Shown: one piece after another, positions 16,193-24,260 of the stretch | Numbering within the stretch: position 1 is the first letter of the stretch | Layout: the number at the start of each line of letters is the position of its first letter | Assembly: GCF_000230695.2 (NCBI RefSeq) | Contig: NC_020541.1 | Coordinates: 3,658,001-3,722,000, forward strand | Source: Rhodanobacter denitrificans | Lineage (GTDB): Bacteria > Pseudomonadota > Gammaproteobacteria > Xanthomonadales > Rhodanobacteraceae | Direction of reading: 5' to 3' | Length of the DNA: 64,000 nucleotides | The notes under the pieces: generated by a model | Told to the model about the DNA's origin: nothing | The model's input: the letters and a program-made list of their open reading frames with translations, nothing else | Database searches by the model: none | Position numbers and translations under genes: made by a program

Positions 16193-16471
16193 CGTCGTCT
16201 CCTTCGCTTTCTGCGGGTGGGGTTCGTCATGCGCTGCGGCTGCGAGGTGGGGCGGCAGCCGCGGCGGGGTGAGCGCAGATTGTGCAGGGCGGCGTGACAG
16301 CCGCGTGCAGAAGCATGACTGTCCGTTCAGGCTTTCGCCGCTGAGGCGGCGGTAGCGGCGCGTCGCGCAGACCGGCACCCGGCGCACCGGGAGCGGCCCC
16401 GCGGTTGTGGCGCGGCGGACGCCCCGCATAGACTCGGCACGACGCTGCGGCCGACGAGGCGAGGGAGCACC

Positions 16472-16888
16472 ATGGTCAAGTATTCGCTGGTCGGTTACGA
16501 CGGCTCGGATGCCTCCCGCCGCGCGTTCGAGTTCGCGGTCGAGCTGGCCCGCTGCAGCCACGGCCGGGTGCGCGTGGTGTCGGTACTGCAGGTCACCGAA
16601 GGCGGCGCCGACGCCTGCGCCCTGATGATGGCCGACAACGGCACCGAACGCGCGCAGGAACTGCTTGAGGAGCTGACCGCGATCGTGCCGGAGGCGGCCG
16701 ACCTGATCGACGTCGAACTGACCCTGGGCAGCCCCGGCGACGTGCTGCTGAGCCAGATCGAACAGCACGGCGTGGACCACATCGTGATCGGCCATACCGA
16801 GCGCGGCGCGCTGGCGCGCTGGCTGCTCGGCTCGGTGTCCGGCAACGTGCTGGCGCGCGCGCACGTGCCGGTGACGGTGGTGCGCTAA
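16472..16888 (+). CDS. Universal stress protein, UspA family
   Basis: The 138-residue product has the UspA fold, starting MVKYSLVGYDGSDASRRAFEFA and ending in a beta strand (PVTVVR). The nucleotide-binding loop follows G-H-T-E-x9-G-S, where the second Gly of the usual G-x2-G-x9-G-[ST] is Glu. That change may weaken or abolish ATP binding. It is a single-domain cytoplasmic protein. The start ATG at 16472 has a GAGGCGAGGGAG purine stretch upstream. Confidence 0.9.
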   Translation: MVKYSLVGYDGSDASRRAFEFAVELARCSHGRVRVVSVLQVTEGGADACALMMADNGTERAQELLEELTAIVPEAADLIDVELTLGSPGDVLLSQIEQHGVDHIVIGHTERGALARWLLGSVSGNVLARAHVPVTVVR

Positions 16889-17000
16889 GTCGGCCGACGT
16901 TAATCCGCCACTGCGGCCAGGCCGTATCCTGTGTCATCTTGCCGTCATCTGCGGACAGGCCACCAGCCGCCGCAGCCATCGCCGCACGGGGACATTCGCC

Positions 17001-17822
17001 TTGAATCCATCCACCGCCCTGCCCTGGACCCTGGAAAGCATCGACCTCGAGCGCATCGAGCTCGCCCGCGTGCGCCACGACGAGGATCTGTTCTTCCTGC
17101 TGTGCAGCTCGTCCTTCGTCGAAAGCGGCTCGGACCTCTACGCGCGCAACCTGGTCGACCATTTCGCCGGCGACGAGGAACTGGGCGCCTGGCTCAGCCA
17201 GCACTGGGAGCACGAGGAGCTGCAGCATGGCCGCGCGCTGGCCGCCTACGTCAGGAAGGTCTGGCCGGAGTTCGACTGGGACAAGGGCTTCGCCGCGTTC
17301 TGGAACGCGTACGCCGCGGTGTGCACCGCCGAGCAGCTGGAACCCTGCCGCGGGCTGGAGCTGGCCGCGCGCTGCGTGGTGGAAACTGGCACCGCCAGCC
17401 TGTACCGCGCGCTCAACGACATCACCGACGAACCGGTACTGAAGCAGCTGACCAACCACATCAAGAGCGACGAGGTTCGCCACTTCAAATATTTCTACCA
17501 GCACTACCGACGCTACCGCGAGCGCGAAGGCTTCGGCCGCTACCAGGTGTTCCGCGCGCTGCTGCGCCGGGTCAACGAGATCAAGAGCGAGGACAGCGAC
17601 ATCGCGCTGCGCCACGTGTTCAACCAGTGCTACCCGCAGCACCAGGGCAACGAGGCCGAATTCCGCCGCCTCAGCGACCGCGCGCAGGGCCGGCTGCGCC
17701 GGAACATCCCGGCCGCGATGACGGTGAAGATGCTGCTCAAGCCACTGGACCTGCCGCCGCGCCTGCAGAGTGCGCTGGAAAAGCCGCTGGCGAAGATCAC
17801 CGAGAAGCTGTTCCTGCACTGA
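17001..17822 (+). CDS. Ferritin-like diiron-type protein
   Basis: The 273-residue product is mostly helical, with two E-x-x-H diiron motifs, E73-x-x-H76 (EHEELQH) and E158-x-x-H161 (DEVRH), plus acidic residues early (about 40). That is a ferritin/RNR-like four-helix bundle of the type seen in diiron oxygenases and desaturases. The start is taken as TTG at 17001 because no ATG occurs before the first helix and GGGGACA lies 8 bases upstream; GTG/TTG starts are used elsewhere in this genome. The reaction cannot be deduced. It is convergent with the DUF6491 gene. Confidence 0.7.
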   Translation: MNPSTALPWTLESIDLERIELARVRHDEDLFFLLCSSSFVESGSDLYARNLVDHFAGDEELGAWLSQHWEHEELQHGRALAAYVRKVWPEFDWDKGFAAFWNAYAAVCTAEQLEPCRGLELAARCVVETGTASLYRALNDITDEPVLKQLTNHIKSDEVRHFKYFYQHYRRYREREGFGRYQVFRALLRRVNEIKSEDSDIALRHVFNQCYPQHQGNEAEFRRLSDRAQGRLRRNIPAAMTVKMLLKPLDLPPRLQSALEKPLAKITEKLFLH

Positions 17823-17855
17823 CCGACGCCGGCATGGCCAGCGTCGGCGCGTGAC

Positions 17856-18314
17856 TCAGTGCGCCGCGGCGGGCGGCTGCCCTTCGCGCGCCGCGCTCTC
17901 GATCTGCCGCTGCTGCTGTTGCGCGAGCTTCAGGCTTTTCACCTCGACCGGGCGGATCTGCGTGATGGTGCAGGGAAAGTTGTGCCGCCCGGTGAGCACC
18001 TTGTCGAAGCCCACCATCACCTGGTTGAGGTTGGAGGTGAGCCCGATGCTGTTGACGAAGCGCAGCTCCTGGCAGCCGCCGAGGTCCAGCAACCAGGCCT
18101 TGTTCGGCTGCGTGTAGACGGCCAGTTGGGTGTCGCCGAGCGGCTCCCACGAGTACAGGCTGAAGAAGCGGAAGCTGCGCACCGGCGCGCCGGCCGCCGC
18201 CGCATAGGCGGCCTGGCGCTCGCTCATGCGCTGGGCGTAGGGCACGCTGGAGCAACCGGCGCACAACAGACCAAGCAGCAGTGCGCCGGCAGGGATCAGG
18301 GGTGACTGGGACAT
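17856..18314 (-). CDS. DUF6491-like lipoprotein
   Basis: The 152-residue product has a lipoprotein signal, MSQSPLIPAGALLLGLLCAGCSS with the lipobox Cys at about 21. The rest resembles DUF6491 lipoproteins of Xanthomonadales: F-x-x-W-E-P-L-G-D-x-x-L-A-V-Y-T, C-x-E-L, and a C-terminal C-x-I-x-x-I-R-P. It is expected in the outer or inner membrane facing the periplasm. Function unknown. The start at 18314 excludes a longer frame that runs through the upstream gene. Confidence 0.8.
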   Translation of the reverse strand: MSQSPLIPAGALLLGLLCAGCSSVPYAQRMSERQAAYAAAAGAPVRSFRFFSLYSWEPLGDTQLAVYTQPNKAWLLDLGGCQELRFVNSIGLTSNLNQVMVGFDKVLTGRHNFPCTITQIRPVEVKSLKLAQQQQRQIESAAREGQPPAAAH

Positions 18315-18391
18315 GAGGCGGCCCTCGATGGAGACTTTCCTGTCCAGACGCACGGACACCGTTTCGGTTGACGCCGCCCGGCGCGGACAGG

Positions 18392-19126
18392 CTACTTCTT
18401 GCTGCCCTTGCCCACGGCGACCCACTTTGCCGGGTCGAAACCGCCCACCTCGTAGACCAGGGTCTGCTTCTTCTCGCCGTCGACCAGGGTGACGCCCATG
18501 CCGATCTTCTTCGCCTTGCGCAGCATCGCGATGAACGCGTTGTCGTCGCGGATCATCAGCGCCGGCTCGCCGGTGGACGGCGCGAACGCCTTGATCCGCA
18601 CCGGTTTGCCGTCGACCGTGGCGGCGAGGGTGCAGTTGCCGCGGCAGACGAAGCCGGGCTTGCTGCCGTACAGGAACACGCTCTGGCCCCACGCGGTGTG
18701 CCGGCGCAGCACCAGCCGCACGCGCTCGCCGTCGGCCGGCTGGCTGTTCTCGATGGTGGCGGTGGACTGCGTGCCGCCGGCCATCGGCGCCACCTGGTAC
18801 AGCCACAATGCGGCCAGCCGGCTCTTCTCGCTGGCCGCGGTGTAGCGCTGCTCGATCGCCGGCAGGGTCTTGTGCACTTCCTTCGCGGCGTCGCTGTCGG
18901 GGTAGCGCTTGAGGATGTCCTTGCCCATCGACACCGCCATCTCGTCGTTGCCGATGCGCAGCAGCTGGCGGTAGGTGTCGAGGTTGCGCGCCGCGTCGGC
19001 CGCCTGCGCCTGAGCCTGCTGCTGCTCCGCGGTCGGCGCCGGCGCGCCGCCCTGCGGCGAGCAGCCGGCGAGCAACCAGGCGGCGCAGAGAGCCAGCGGG
19101 GCAAGGCGGGGAAAAGCGCGGTTCAT
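18392..19126 (-). CDS. Lipoprotein of unknown function
   Basis: The 244-residue product (start MNRAFPRLAPLALCAAWLLAGC) has an LLAGC lipobox. A Gln/Ala-rich helical part runs from about 25 to 100. It is followed by a beta-rich domain with one cysteine pair (FVCRGNC), rich in strand-turn segments such as MGVTLVDGEKKQTLVYEVGGFDPAKW. It should sit in the membrane facing the periplasm. It lies upstream of the DUF6491 gene with 77 bases between them, same strand. No known family. Confidence 0.7.
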   Translation of the reverse strand: MNRAFPRLAPLALCAAWLLAGCSPQGGAPAPTAEQQQAQAQAADAARNLDTYRQLLRIGNDEMAVSMGKDILKRYPDSDAAKEVHKTLPAIEQRYTAASEKSRLAALWLYQVAPMAGGTQSTATIENSQPADGERVRLVLRRHTAWGQSVFLYGSKPGFVCRGNCTLAATVDGKPVRIKAFAPSTGEPALMIRDDNAFIAMLRKAKKIGMGVTLVDGEKKQTLVYEVGGFDPAKWVAVGKGSKK

Positions 19127-19196
19127 CGGCGGCATACCTGACGGGAACAGGCCGCTAGCTTGGAACGATCCGCGGTCGCCACGCAACCGCACCAGC

Positions 19197-20060
19197 TCAA
19201 TCCGCCTGGCCGAAACGCTCGCGCAGCGCGGCGCGGTAGCGCCGGCTGCAGGGGATCTTCGCGCCATCGCGCATCTGCAAGCGTGCGTCGCCGCTTTCCA
19301 GCGGTTCGATCTCGACGAGGTAATCGAGGTTGACGAAATGGCTGCGGTGCACCCGCACGAAGCGCGCCGGGTCCAGCCGCTCCTCGATCCCGGCCATGGT
19401 GGCGCGCAGCGGATAGTCGCGCCCGCGCACGTGCAGGTTCACGTAGTTGCCCGAGGCCTGCAGCCACTCGATCTCGCTGGCGTTGAGCAGGAACTCCTTG
19501 CCCAGCTTGCGCACCAGGAAACGCTCTGGCCGCTCCACCGGCTCCACCGGCGCGCCCTCGTCCGGCGCGGCCAGCAGTTTCGCCTCGCCCTGCTGGCGCA
19601 GCCACCACAGCCGGTACAGCACCAGTGTGCCGACGATCAGGAAGTAGGTGCGGATGTCCTTGAGGTATTCGTAGCCGAAGTTGAACCACCACGCGCCGAA
19701 ATCGTAGTGCGCCCCGGCCATGGCATAGGCCAGCGTGCGCAACGCGATCATGCCGCCGACGTGGATCAGGCTGAACGGCAGGCTGGCCAGCAGGTGCAGC
19801 GGCAGGTGGCGCCGCCAGGTATCGAAGCGGATCGGCCAGCGCCGCTCCACGGCGATCACCGCCGGCAGCAGCGCCAGCAGCACCAGCGCACTGCTCCACT
19901 CCCACACCCACGGCTCCCAGCCGGCCACCCGGCCGGCGTGGTCGATGCGCGAGTCGATGCTGTTGAAGGTGGCGTTCAGCGCGACGAACAGCAGCCAGGC
20001 CGTCACTTCGAGCGGCCGCCGCCAGCGCTGGTAGAAGGTGTGGCCGCGGGTCGTGGTCAT
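19197..20060 (-). CDS. Membrane-anchored LytTR transcriptional regulator
   Basis: The 287-residue product has about four hydrophobic helices in residues 15-165 and a C-terminal LytTR DNA-binding domain (about 188-283). That domain shows FLVRKLGKEFLL, EIEWLQASGNYVNLH, FVRVHRSHFVNLDYL and ends in a conserved C-S-R-R-Y element. There is no CheY-type receiver. LytTR domains with an N-terminal membrane bundle are common in this group and probably sense a membrane signal directly. It is divergent from the acyltransferase gene, with 148 bases between starts, so control of that gene is possible but unproven. Confidence 0.85.
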   Translation of the reverse strand: MTTTRGHTFYQRWRRPLEVTAWLLFVALNATFNSIDSRIDHAGRVAGWEPWVWEWSSALVLLALLPAVIAVERRWPIRFDTWRRHLPLHLLASLPFSLIHVGGMIALRTLAYAMAGAHYDFGAWWFNFGYEYLKDIRTYFLIVGTLVLYRLWWLRQQGEAKLLAAPDEGAPVEPVERPERFLVRKLGKEFLLNASEIEWLQASGNYVNLHVRGRDYPLRATMAGIEERLDPARFVRVHRSHFVNLDYLVEIEPLESGDARLQMRDGAKIPCSRRYRAALRERFGQAD

Positions 20061-20208
20061 GCGGCGGATTCTACGCAACTCGTCCCCGCGGCTCGCCCCT
20101 GCCCGCCGCGATTCGTCACAGCGGCCCGGCCAACGGTCACTTGCGCCACGACGGGGGAGCGCTCGCCACGGCAGTCTGGCGGTCACTTTCCCCACCTGTG
20201 GAGTCGCC

Positions 20209-21408
20209 ATGAACCGCCGCCACGACATCGACGCGCTGCGCGTGCTCGCCTTCGGCCTGCTGATCCTGTACCACGCCGCGATGCTGTACGTGGCCGGGGC
20301 CGGCTGGGATTTCCATCTCAAGAGCAGCCACACCACCGAATGGCTGCAATACCCGATGCTGTTCCTCAACCGCTGGCGGATGGAGCTGCTGTTCCTGGTC
20401 TCCGGGCTGGCGGTGAACTTCATGCGTCGGCGTGGCAGCCTCGGCCGGCTGGCCGGCAAGCGCAGCCTGCGCCTGCTGCTGCCGCTGGTCTTCGGCATGC
20501 TGGTGGTGATCCCGATCCAGCCGTACGTGCAGGGGCTGGCCAATCATCTGGTCGCGCCGGGCTTCGGCCATTTCCTGCTGCGCTACTGGAGCGGCGGCCC
20601 GTGGCCGGCCGGCGCGTTCACCGGCTGGCAGTACGGCTTCACCTGGAACCACCTGTGGTACCTGCCCTATCTGTGGGTCTACACGATGCTGTTGCTGGCC
20701 CTGCTGCCGCTGCTGGAATCGCGCCCGGGCCAGCGCCTGCGCGGGGCCTGCCTGAAGTTGCGCGGCGCGCGCCTGCTGCTGTTGCCCGCGCTGCCGTTGC
20801 TGCTGTGGGCTTCGTTGCTGGCCAGCCGCTATCCGGTGACCGGGGCGCTGTGGGGCGACTGGTACGCGCATGCGATCTACGCCACGGTGTTCCTGTACGG
20901 CTACCTGCTCGGCACCGACGCCGGCCTCTGGGCGGAACTGGCACGGCTGCGCCGGGCGTCGCTGCTGACGGCGCTCGGCTGTTTCGCGGGCTACCTGCTC
21001 GGCATCCAGACTCTGCCGGACGATGCCGCGCTGCCGCTGGTGCTGACGGTGCGTGCGCTGCACTACCTCTACCTGTGGAGCGCGATCGTCGCCGTGCTCG
21101 GCTGGGGTCATGCGTATCTGGATCGTCCGTTCCGCTGGTTGCCGTATGCGCGCGAGGCGGTCTACCCGTGGTACGTGCTGCACCAGAGCCTGCTGTTGCT
21201 GTTCGCCTGGCAGCTGATGCCGCTGCGGCTGGGGCCGGTGGCCGAGCCCGCGCTGATCCTGCTCGCCACCGTCGGCGGCTGCGCGCTGCTGCACGAGTTC
21301 GTGATACGCCGGGTGCGCTGGCTGCGGCCATGCTTCGGCCTCGATCCGGCACCGGCGCGGGCTCCTGCGCCGGCCATGCCGCCACGACTGGCCGACGACC
21401 TGGCCTGA
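20209..21408 (+). CDS. Acyltransferase family 3 membrane protein
   Basis: The 399-residue polytopic protein starts MNRRHDIDALRVLAFGLLILYHAAMLYVAG, the acyltransferase-3 (OpgC/OafA-type) start. The catalytic His lies in LILYHAAM (about 23), with the R/D-x-x-R pair at the start. About 10 hydrophobic segments follow. Family members O-acylate sugars or glucans using an acyl donor at the inner membrane. The substrate is unknown. A strong hairpin follows (21443-21480). Confidence 0.9.
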   Translation: MNRRHDIDALRVLAFGLLILYHAAMLYVAGAGWDFHLKSSHTTEWLQYPMLFLNRWRMELLFLVSGLAVNFMRRRGSLGRLAGKRSLRLLLPLVFGMLVVIPIQPYVQGLANHLVAPGFGHFLLRYWSGGPWPAGAFTGWQYGFTWNHLWYLPYLWVYTMLLLALLPLLESRPGQRLRGACLKLRGARLLLLPALPLLLWASLLASRYPVTGALWGDWYAHAIYATVFLYGYLLGTDAGLWAELARLRRASLLTALGCFAGYLLGIQTLPDDAALPLVLTVRALHYLYLWSAIVAVLGWGHAYLDRPFRWLPYAREAVYPWYVLHQSLLLLFAWQLMPLRLGPVAEPALILLATVGGCALLHEFVIRRVRWLRPCFGLDPAPARAPAPAMPPRLADDLA

Positions 21409-21442
21409 ACCCGGAGCCCGCGGAACAATCCGGCGGTTGTCC

Positions 21443-21480
21443 GCGGCCGCGAGTCCGGCGCATGCCGGACTCGCGGCCGC
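21443..21480. terminator. Perfect 17-bp inverted repeat between convergent genes
   Basis: GCGGCCGCGAGTCCGGC / GCAT / GCCGGACTCGCGGCCGC is a perfect 17-bp stem with a 4-base loop. It sits between the stops of the acyltransferase (21408, plus) and the DUF3247 gene (21497, minus). It lacks a T-run on either side, so if it terminates transcription it does so as a two-way hairpin. Confidence 0.55.
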
Positions 21481-21496
21481 CGGACGTTTCGCCCGC

Positions 21497-21799
21497 TCAG
21501 TTTTCGCTCGCCATGATCGAATCGACGTGTTCGACCCGCGCGATCTGATCGAGCCAGACCTGCCGACTCCACGCCGGCACGTCGGGGCGTTCCAGTTTCA
21601 CCGTGGCATTGATCCCTTCGCGCTCATCGGCATCACGAAAAAGCTGCACGTTCGGTCGCGTGACGACCACGCCGTCGCAGCTGCTGCCGTCCTTGAGCAG
21701 CAGCACGACGTGGCCATTGGCCGGCAATTCCCCGATCAGCGATTCGAGCCGCCGAATGCTGGCCGGGTCGGTATAGACACGTTCCGCCGCTCTGCCCAT
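21497..21799 (-). CDS. DUF3247 family protein
   Basis: The 100-residue product (start MGRAAERVYTDPASIRRLES) matches DUF3247, a small family of Xanthomonadales. The core runs LIGELPANGHVVLLLKDGSSCDGVV and ends RQVWLDQIARVEHVDSI. No signal peptide; cytoplasmic. Function unknown. The start at 21799 is preferred to the longer frame at 21853, which has no sensible start context. Confidence 0.9.
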   Translation of the reverse strand: MGRAAERVYTDPASIRRLESLIGELPANGHVVLLLKDGSSCDGVVVTRPNVQLFRDADEREGINATVKLERPDVPAWSRQVWLDQIARVEHVDSIMASEN

Positions 21800-22023
21800 G
21801 GGGTTCGCCTCGCGTGATGGGAGCGGCCGCCAGCTTGGTCGACAAGGCGGCAAGCGCGCGTCAATTCACCCGTCCGCCAGCTGAACGGAGGCACCGGGCC
21901 GCCACGAGGTCCGCCGCCTGCCGCCATCGGCAACGTCACCGGGAAGCTGCTGCGCGGGCCGCACCGGCAGCGGCTATGCTGCGAGGGCGTCTTTCGATGT
22001 CCGCCAGCGCAGGGAGCCGCCGC

Positions 22024-22941
22024 GTGATCACCACCTCACCCACCGAATTCCTCGACGCCTGCGCCGCCCTGGCGCCGCTGCCGGAGGCCGCCGCGACCGC
22101 GCGGGCGGCGTTCCTGGTCGCGCCGGCCGGATTCGCGCTGGCGCAGGAATCGGCGCGCGACAACCGCTACATGGACCTGAGCCGCACGGTCGACCCGCTG
22201 CGGGCGCTGGCCCAGCACGGTGCGCTGGCGCAGGCGCTGCGCGCGGACGTGCCGGTGATCACCTTTCCCGGCGACCCGGCGACGCCCGACGCGGTGTTCC
22301 CGAACAACGTGTTCGCCACCGCGCCGGGGCGGCTGATCGTCGGCCGCATGCGCCACCCGGTGCGCCAGCGCGAAGCCGCGCGCGCCGACATCCGCGCATT
22401 CTTCGGCGACCTGCTCGGCTACGACGAGATCGACCTGTCCGGCTGCAGCGGCCTGGTCGCCGAGCTGACCGGTTCGCTGGTCATCGACCGCGTCCGCGGC
22501 ATCGGCTACTGCGGCATCGGCGAACGCTGCAACCTGGCCGGTGCCGAGGCGATGCACCAGGCGTTCGGCCTGCGCCTCACCTACTGCTTCGAGCTGGCCG
22601 CGTCCGAGTACCACACCAACGTGGTGCTGGCGCTGCTGGCCAGTCGCGCCGCGATCATCGCCGCCGACGGCTTTCGCGACCCGGCCGCGGCGCAGGCGAT
22701 CGCGCAGGCTTGCGGCGGTCGCGCGATCTGGCTGAGCCCGGCGCAGAAGCAGGCCTTCGCCGGCAACGCGATCACCCTGTCCGACGAACGCGTGTGGATG
22801 AGCGCCGGCGCCGCCGCCGCGTTGACCGACGCGCAGCGCGAGGCGCTGGCCGGCTACGGCTTCGCGCTCGATGCGGTGGCACTGGACGAGATCGAGAAAG
22901 CCGGCGGCAGCCTGCGCTGCTGCGTCGGCGAGATCTACTGA
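22024..22941 (+). CDS. Arginine deiminase-related (amidinotransferase-fold) protein
   Basis: The 305-residue product has guanidino-modifying enzyme motifs: a conserved PDAVFPNN box (about 88-95), SEYHTNVVLAL with the catalytic His region, and a C-terminal GGSLRCC near the end, where the nucleophilic Cys is expected. That is the fold of arginine deiminase and DDAH. I chose the GTG at 22024 because AGGGAG lies 7-12 bases upstream; an ATG at 21997 is the alternative. The substrate is a free guanidino or amidino compound in general terms. The active-site Cys is one of the adjacent C-C pair, so the exact residue is not certain. It is close to the GST gene downstream. Confidence 0.8.
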   Translation: MITTSPTEFLDACAALAPLPEAAATARAAFLVAPAGFALAQESARDNRYMDLSRTVDPLRALAQHGALAQALRADVPVITFPGDPATPDAVFPNNVFATAPGRLIVGRMRHPVRQREAARADIRAFFGDLLGYDEIDLSGCSGLVAELTGSLVIDRVRGIGYCGIGERCNLAGAEAMHQAFGLRLTYCFELAASEYHTNVVLALLASRAAIIAADGFRDPAAAQAIAQACGGRAIWLSPAQKQAFAGNAITLSDERVWMSAGAAAALTDAQREALAGYGFALDAVALDEIEKAGGSLRCCVGEIY

Positions 22942-23018
22942 ATCGCCGATCCCGGCGAGAGTCCGCGGGATTCGCCACGGCGCATCGCCGGCCGACATCC
23001 TTGTGCAAACGAAACCCG

Positions 23019-23699
23019 ATGGAACAGCCCATGATCGTCGTCCACCACCTCGACAACTCGCGCTCGCAGCGCATCCTGTGGCTGCTGGAAGAGCTTGGCG
23101 TGCCGTACGAGCTCAAGCGTTACCGGCGCGACCCGAAAACCATGCTGGCGCCGACGGAATTGCGCGCCATGCATCCGCTGGGCAAGTCGCCGGTGATCAC
23201 CGATGGCGAACTCACCCTGGCCGAATCCGGCGCGATCGTCGAATACCTCGCCGACCGCTACGGCGCCGACAGCCTGATCCCCGCGCACGGCACGCCCGAG
23301 CGGCTGCGCTGCAACTACTGGCTGCATTACGCCGAGGGCTCGGCGATGCCGCCACTGTTGCTGAAGCTGGTGTTCCGGCGGGTGGAAAGCGCACCCGCGC
23401 CGTTCTTCGTGAAGCCGGTCGCCAGAAGCATCGCGCGCAAGGTGCAACGCAGCTTCGTCGACCCGCAACTGAAGCTGCACCTGGACTACCTCGAAGGCGA
23501 GCTGGGCAAGCACGCGTGGTTCGGCGGCGACGCGTTCAGCGTCGCCGACATCCAGCTCAGTTTCCCGCTGGAGGCGTTCGCCGCGCGCGGCGGGCTGGAC
23601 GAGCGCCACCCGCGGCTGTGCGCGTTCCTGCGGCAGATCCACGCCCGCCCGGCGTACCAGCGTGCGCTGCAGCAGGGCGGGGAATACCGGCTCGGCTGA
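23019..23699 (+). CDS. Glutathione S-transferase family protein
   Basis: The 226-residue product has an N-terminal thioredoxin-like domain (HHLDNSRSQRILWLLEELG, PLGKSPVITDGE, ESGAIVEYL, the last being the GSH-binding E-S motif) and a C-terminal helical domain (about 95-220). Alternative start at 23031 (MIVVHHL) is equally likely. Cytoplasmic detoxification or redox function is expected from the family; the substrate is unknown. It follows the arginine-deiminase-like gene with 77 bases between. Confidence 0.9.
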   Translation: MEQPMIVVHHLDNSRSQRILWLLEELGVPYELKRYRRDPKTMLAPTELRAMHPLGKSPVITDGELTLAESGAIVEYLADRYGADSLIPAHGTPERLRCNYWLHYAEGSAMPPLLLKLVFRRVESAPAPFFVKPVARSIARKVQRSFVDPQLKLHLDYLEGELGKHAWFGGDAFSVADIQLSFPLEAFAARGGLDERHPRLCAFLRQIHARPAYQRALQQGGEYRLG

Positions 23700-23787
23700 A
23701 CGGTTCGCGCCAGCGGGCGGCGCTGTTTACGCCTCGCTCACGACGGCGCTGGCACGCTGTGCCACCGGGCCGTCGAGGAGAACACCG

Positions 23788-24120
23788 ATGCGCAAGCACG
23801 ATATCGAACGCCAGCTTCGCGACGCCGGCGAACGCGCAGGCGAACAGGTGCACCGCTACGCCGACGGCGCCAGCGAGCGGGCGCACACCCTGTACGACCG
23901 CGCGCGCGACCTGCGCGCACGCTGGGGCCAGCGCGGCGATGCCTACGGCCGCCGGCTGTCGCATACCGCCGAGGATCTTGCCGACGAGGCGAACTACCAC
24001 TATCGCCGGCTGCGCCGCCAGGTGAACCGCCACCCGCTGGCCACTGCGGCCATCGTCGCCGGCACCCTCGGCGCCTTCCTGCTGCTGCGCCGCGCCTTCC
24101 GCAGCGACGACGACGAGTGA
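23788..24120 (+). CDS. ElaB/YqjD/DUF883-like membrane-anchored protein
   Basis: The 110-residue product is a long charged amphipathic helix (about 1-80) followed by a hydrophobic segment (HPLATAAIVAGTLGAFLLLRR) and an acidic tail. That is the layout of DUF883 proteins, which are tail-anchored and bind ribosomes in E. coli (YqjD, ElaB). The ATG at 23788 has GGAGAA just upstream. Assignment is by layout, not by a strict motif. Confidence 0.75.
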   Translation: MRKHDIERQLRDAGERAGEQVHRYADGASERAHTLYDRARDLRARWGQRGDAYGRRLSHTAEDLADEANYHYRRLRRQVNRHPLATAAIVAGTLGAFLLLRRAFRSDDDE

Positions 24121-24260
24121 CCGCCGGCGCCGCGCGAAGCGCCGCGCGCGGCGCTTCGCCGGCAACCCGCAGGCACCCGCCGCCGACGGGTTGCCGCCTG
24201 GCCGTCTGCCGGGCGTGCCGCCGCTGCTAAGCTGGATCACCGCCCGCAGCCGGCCGATCC

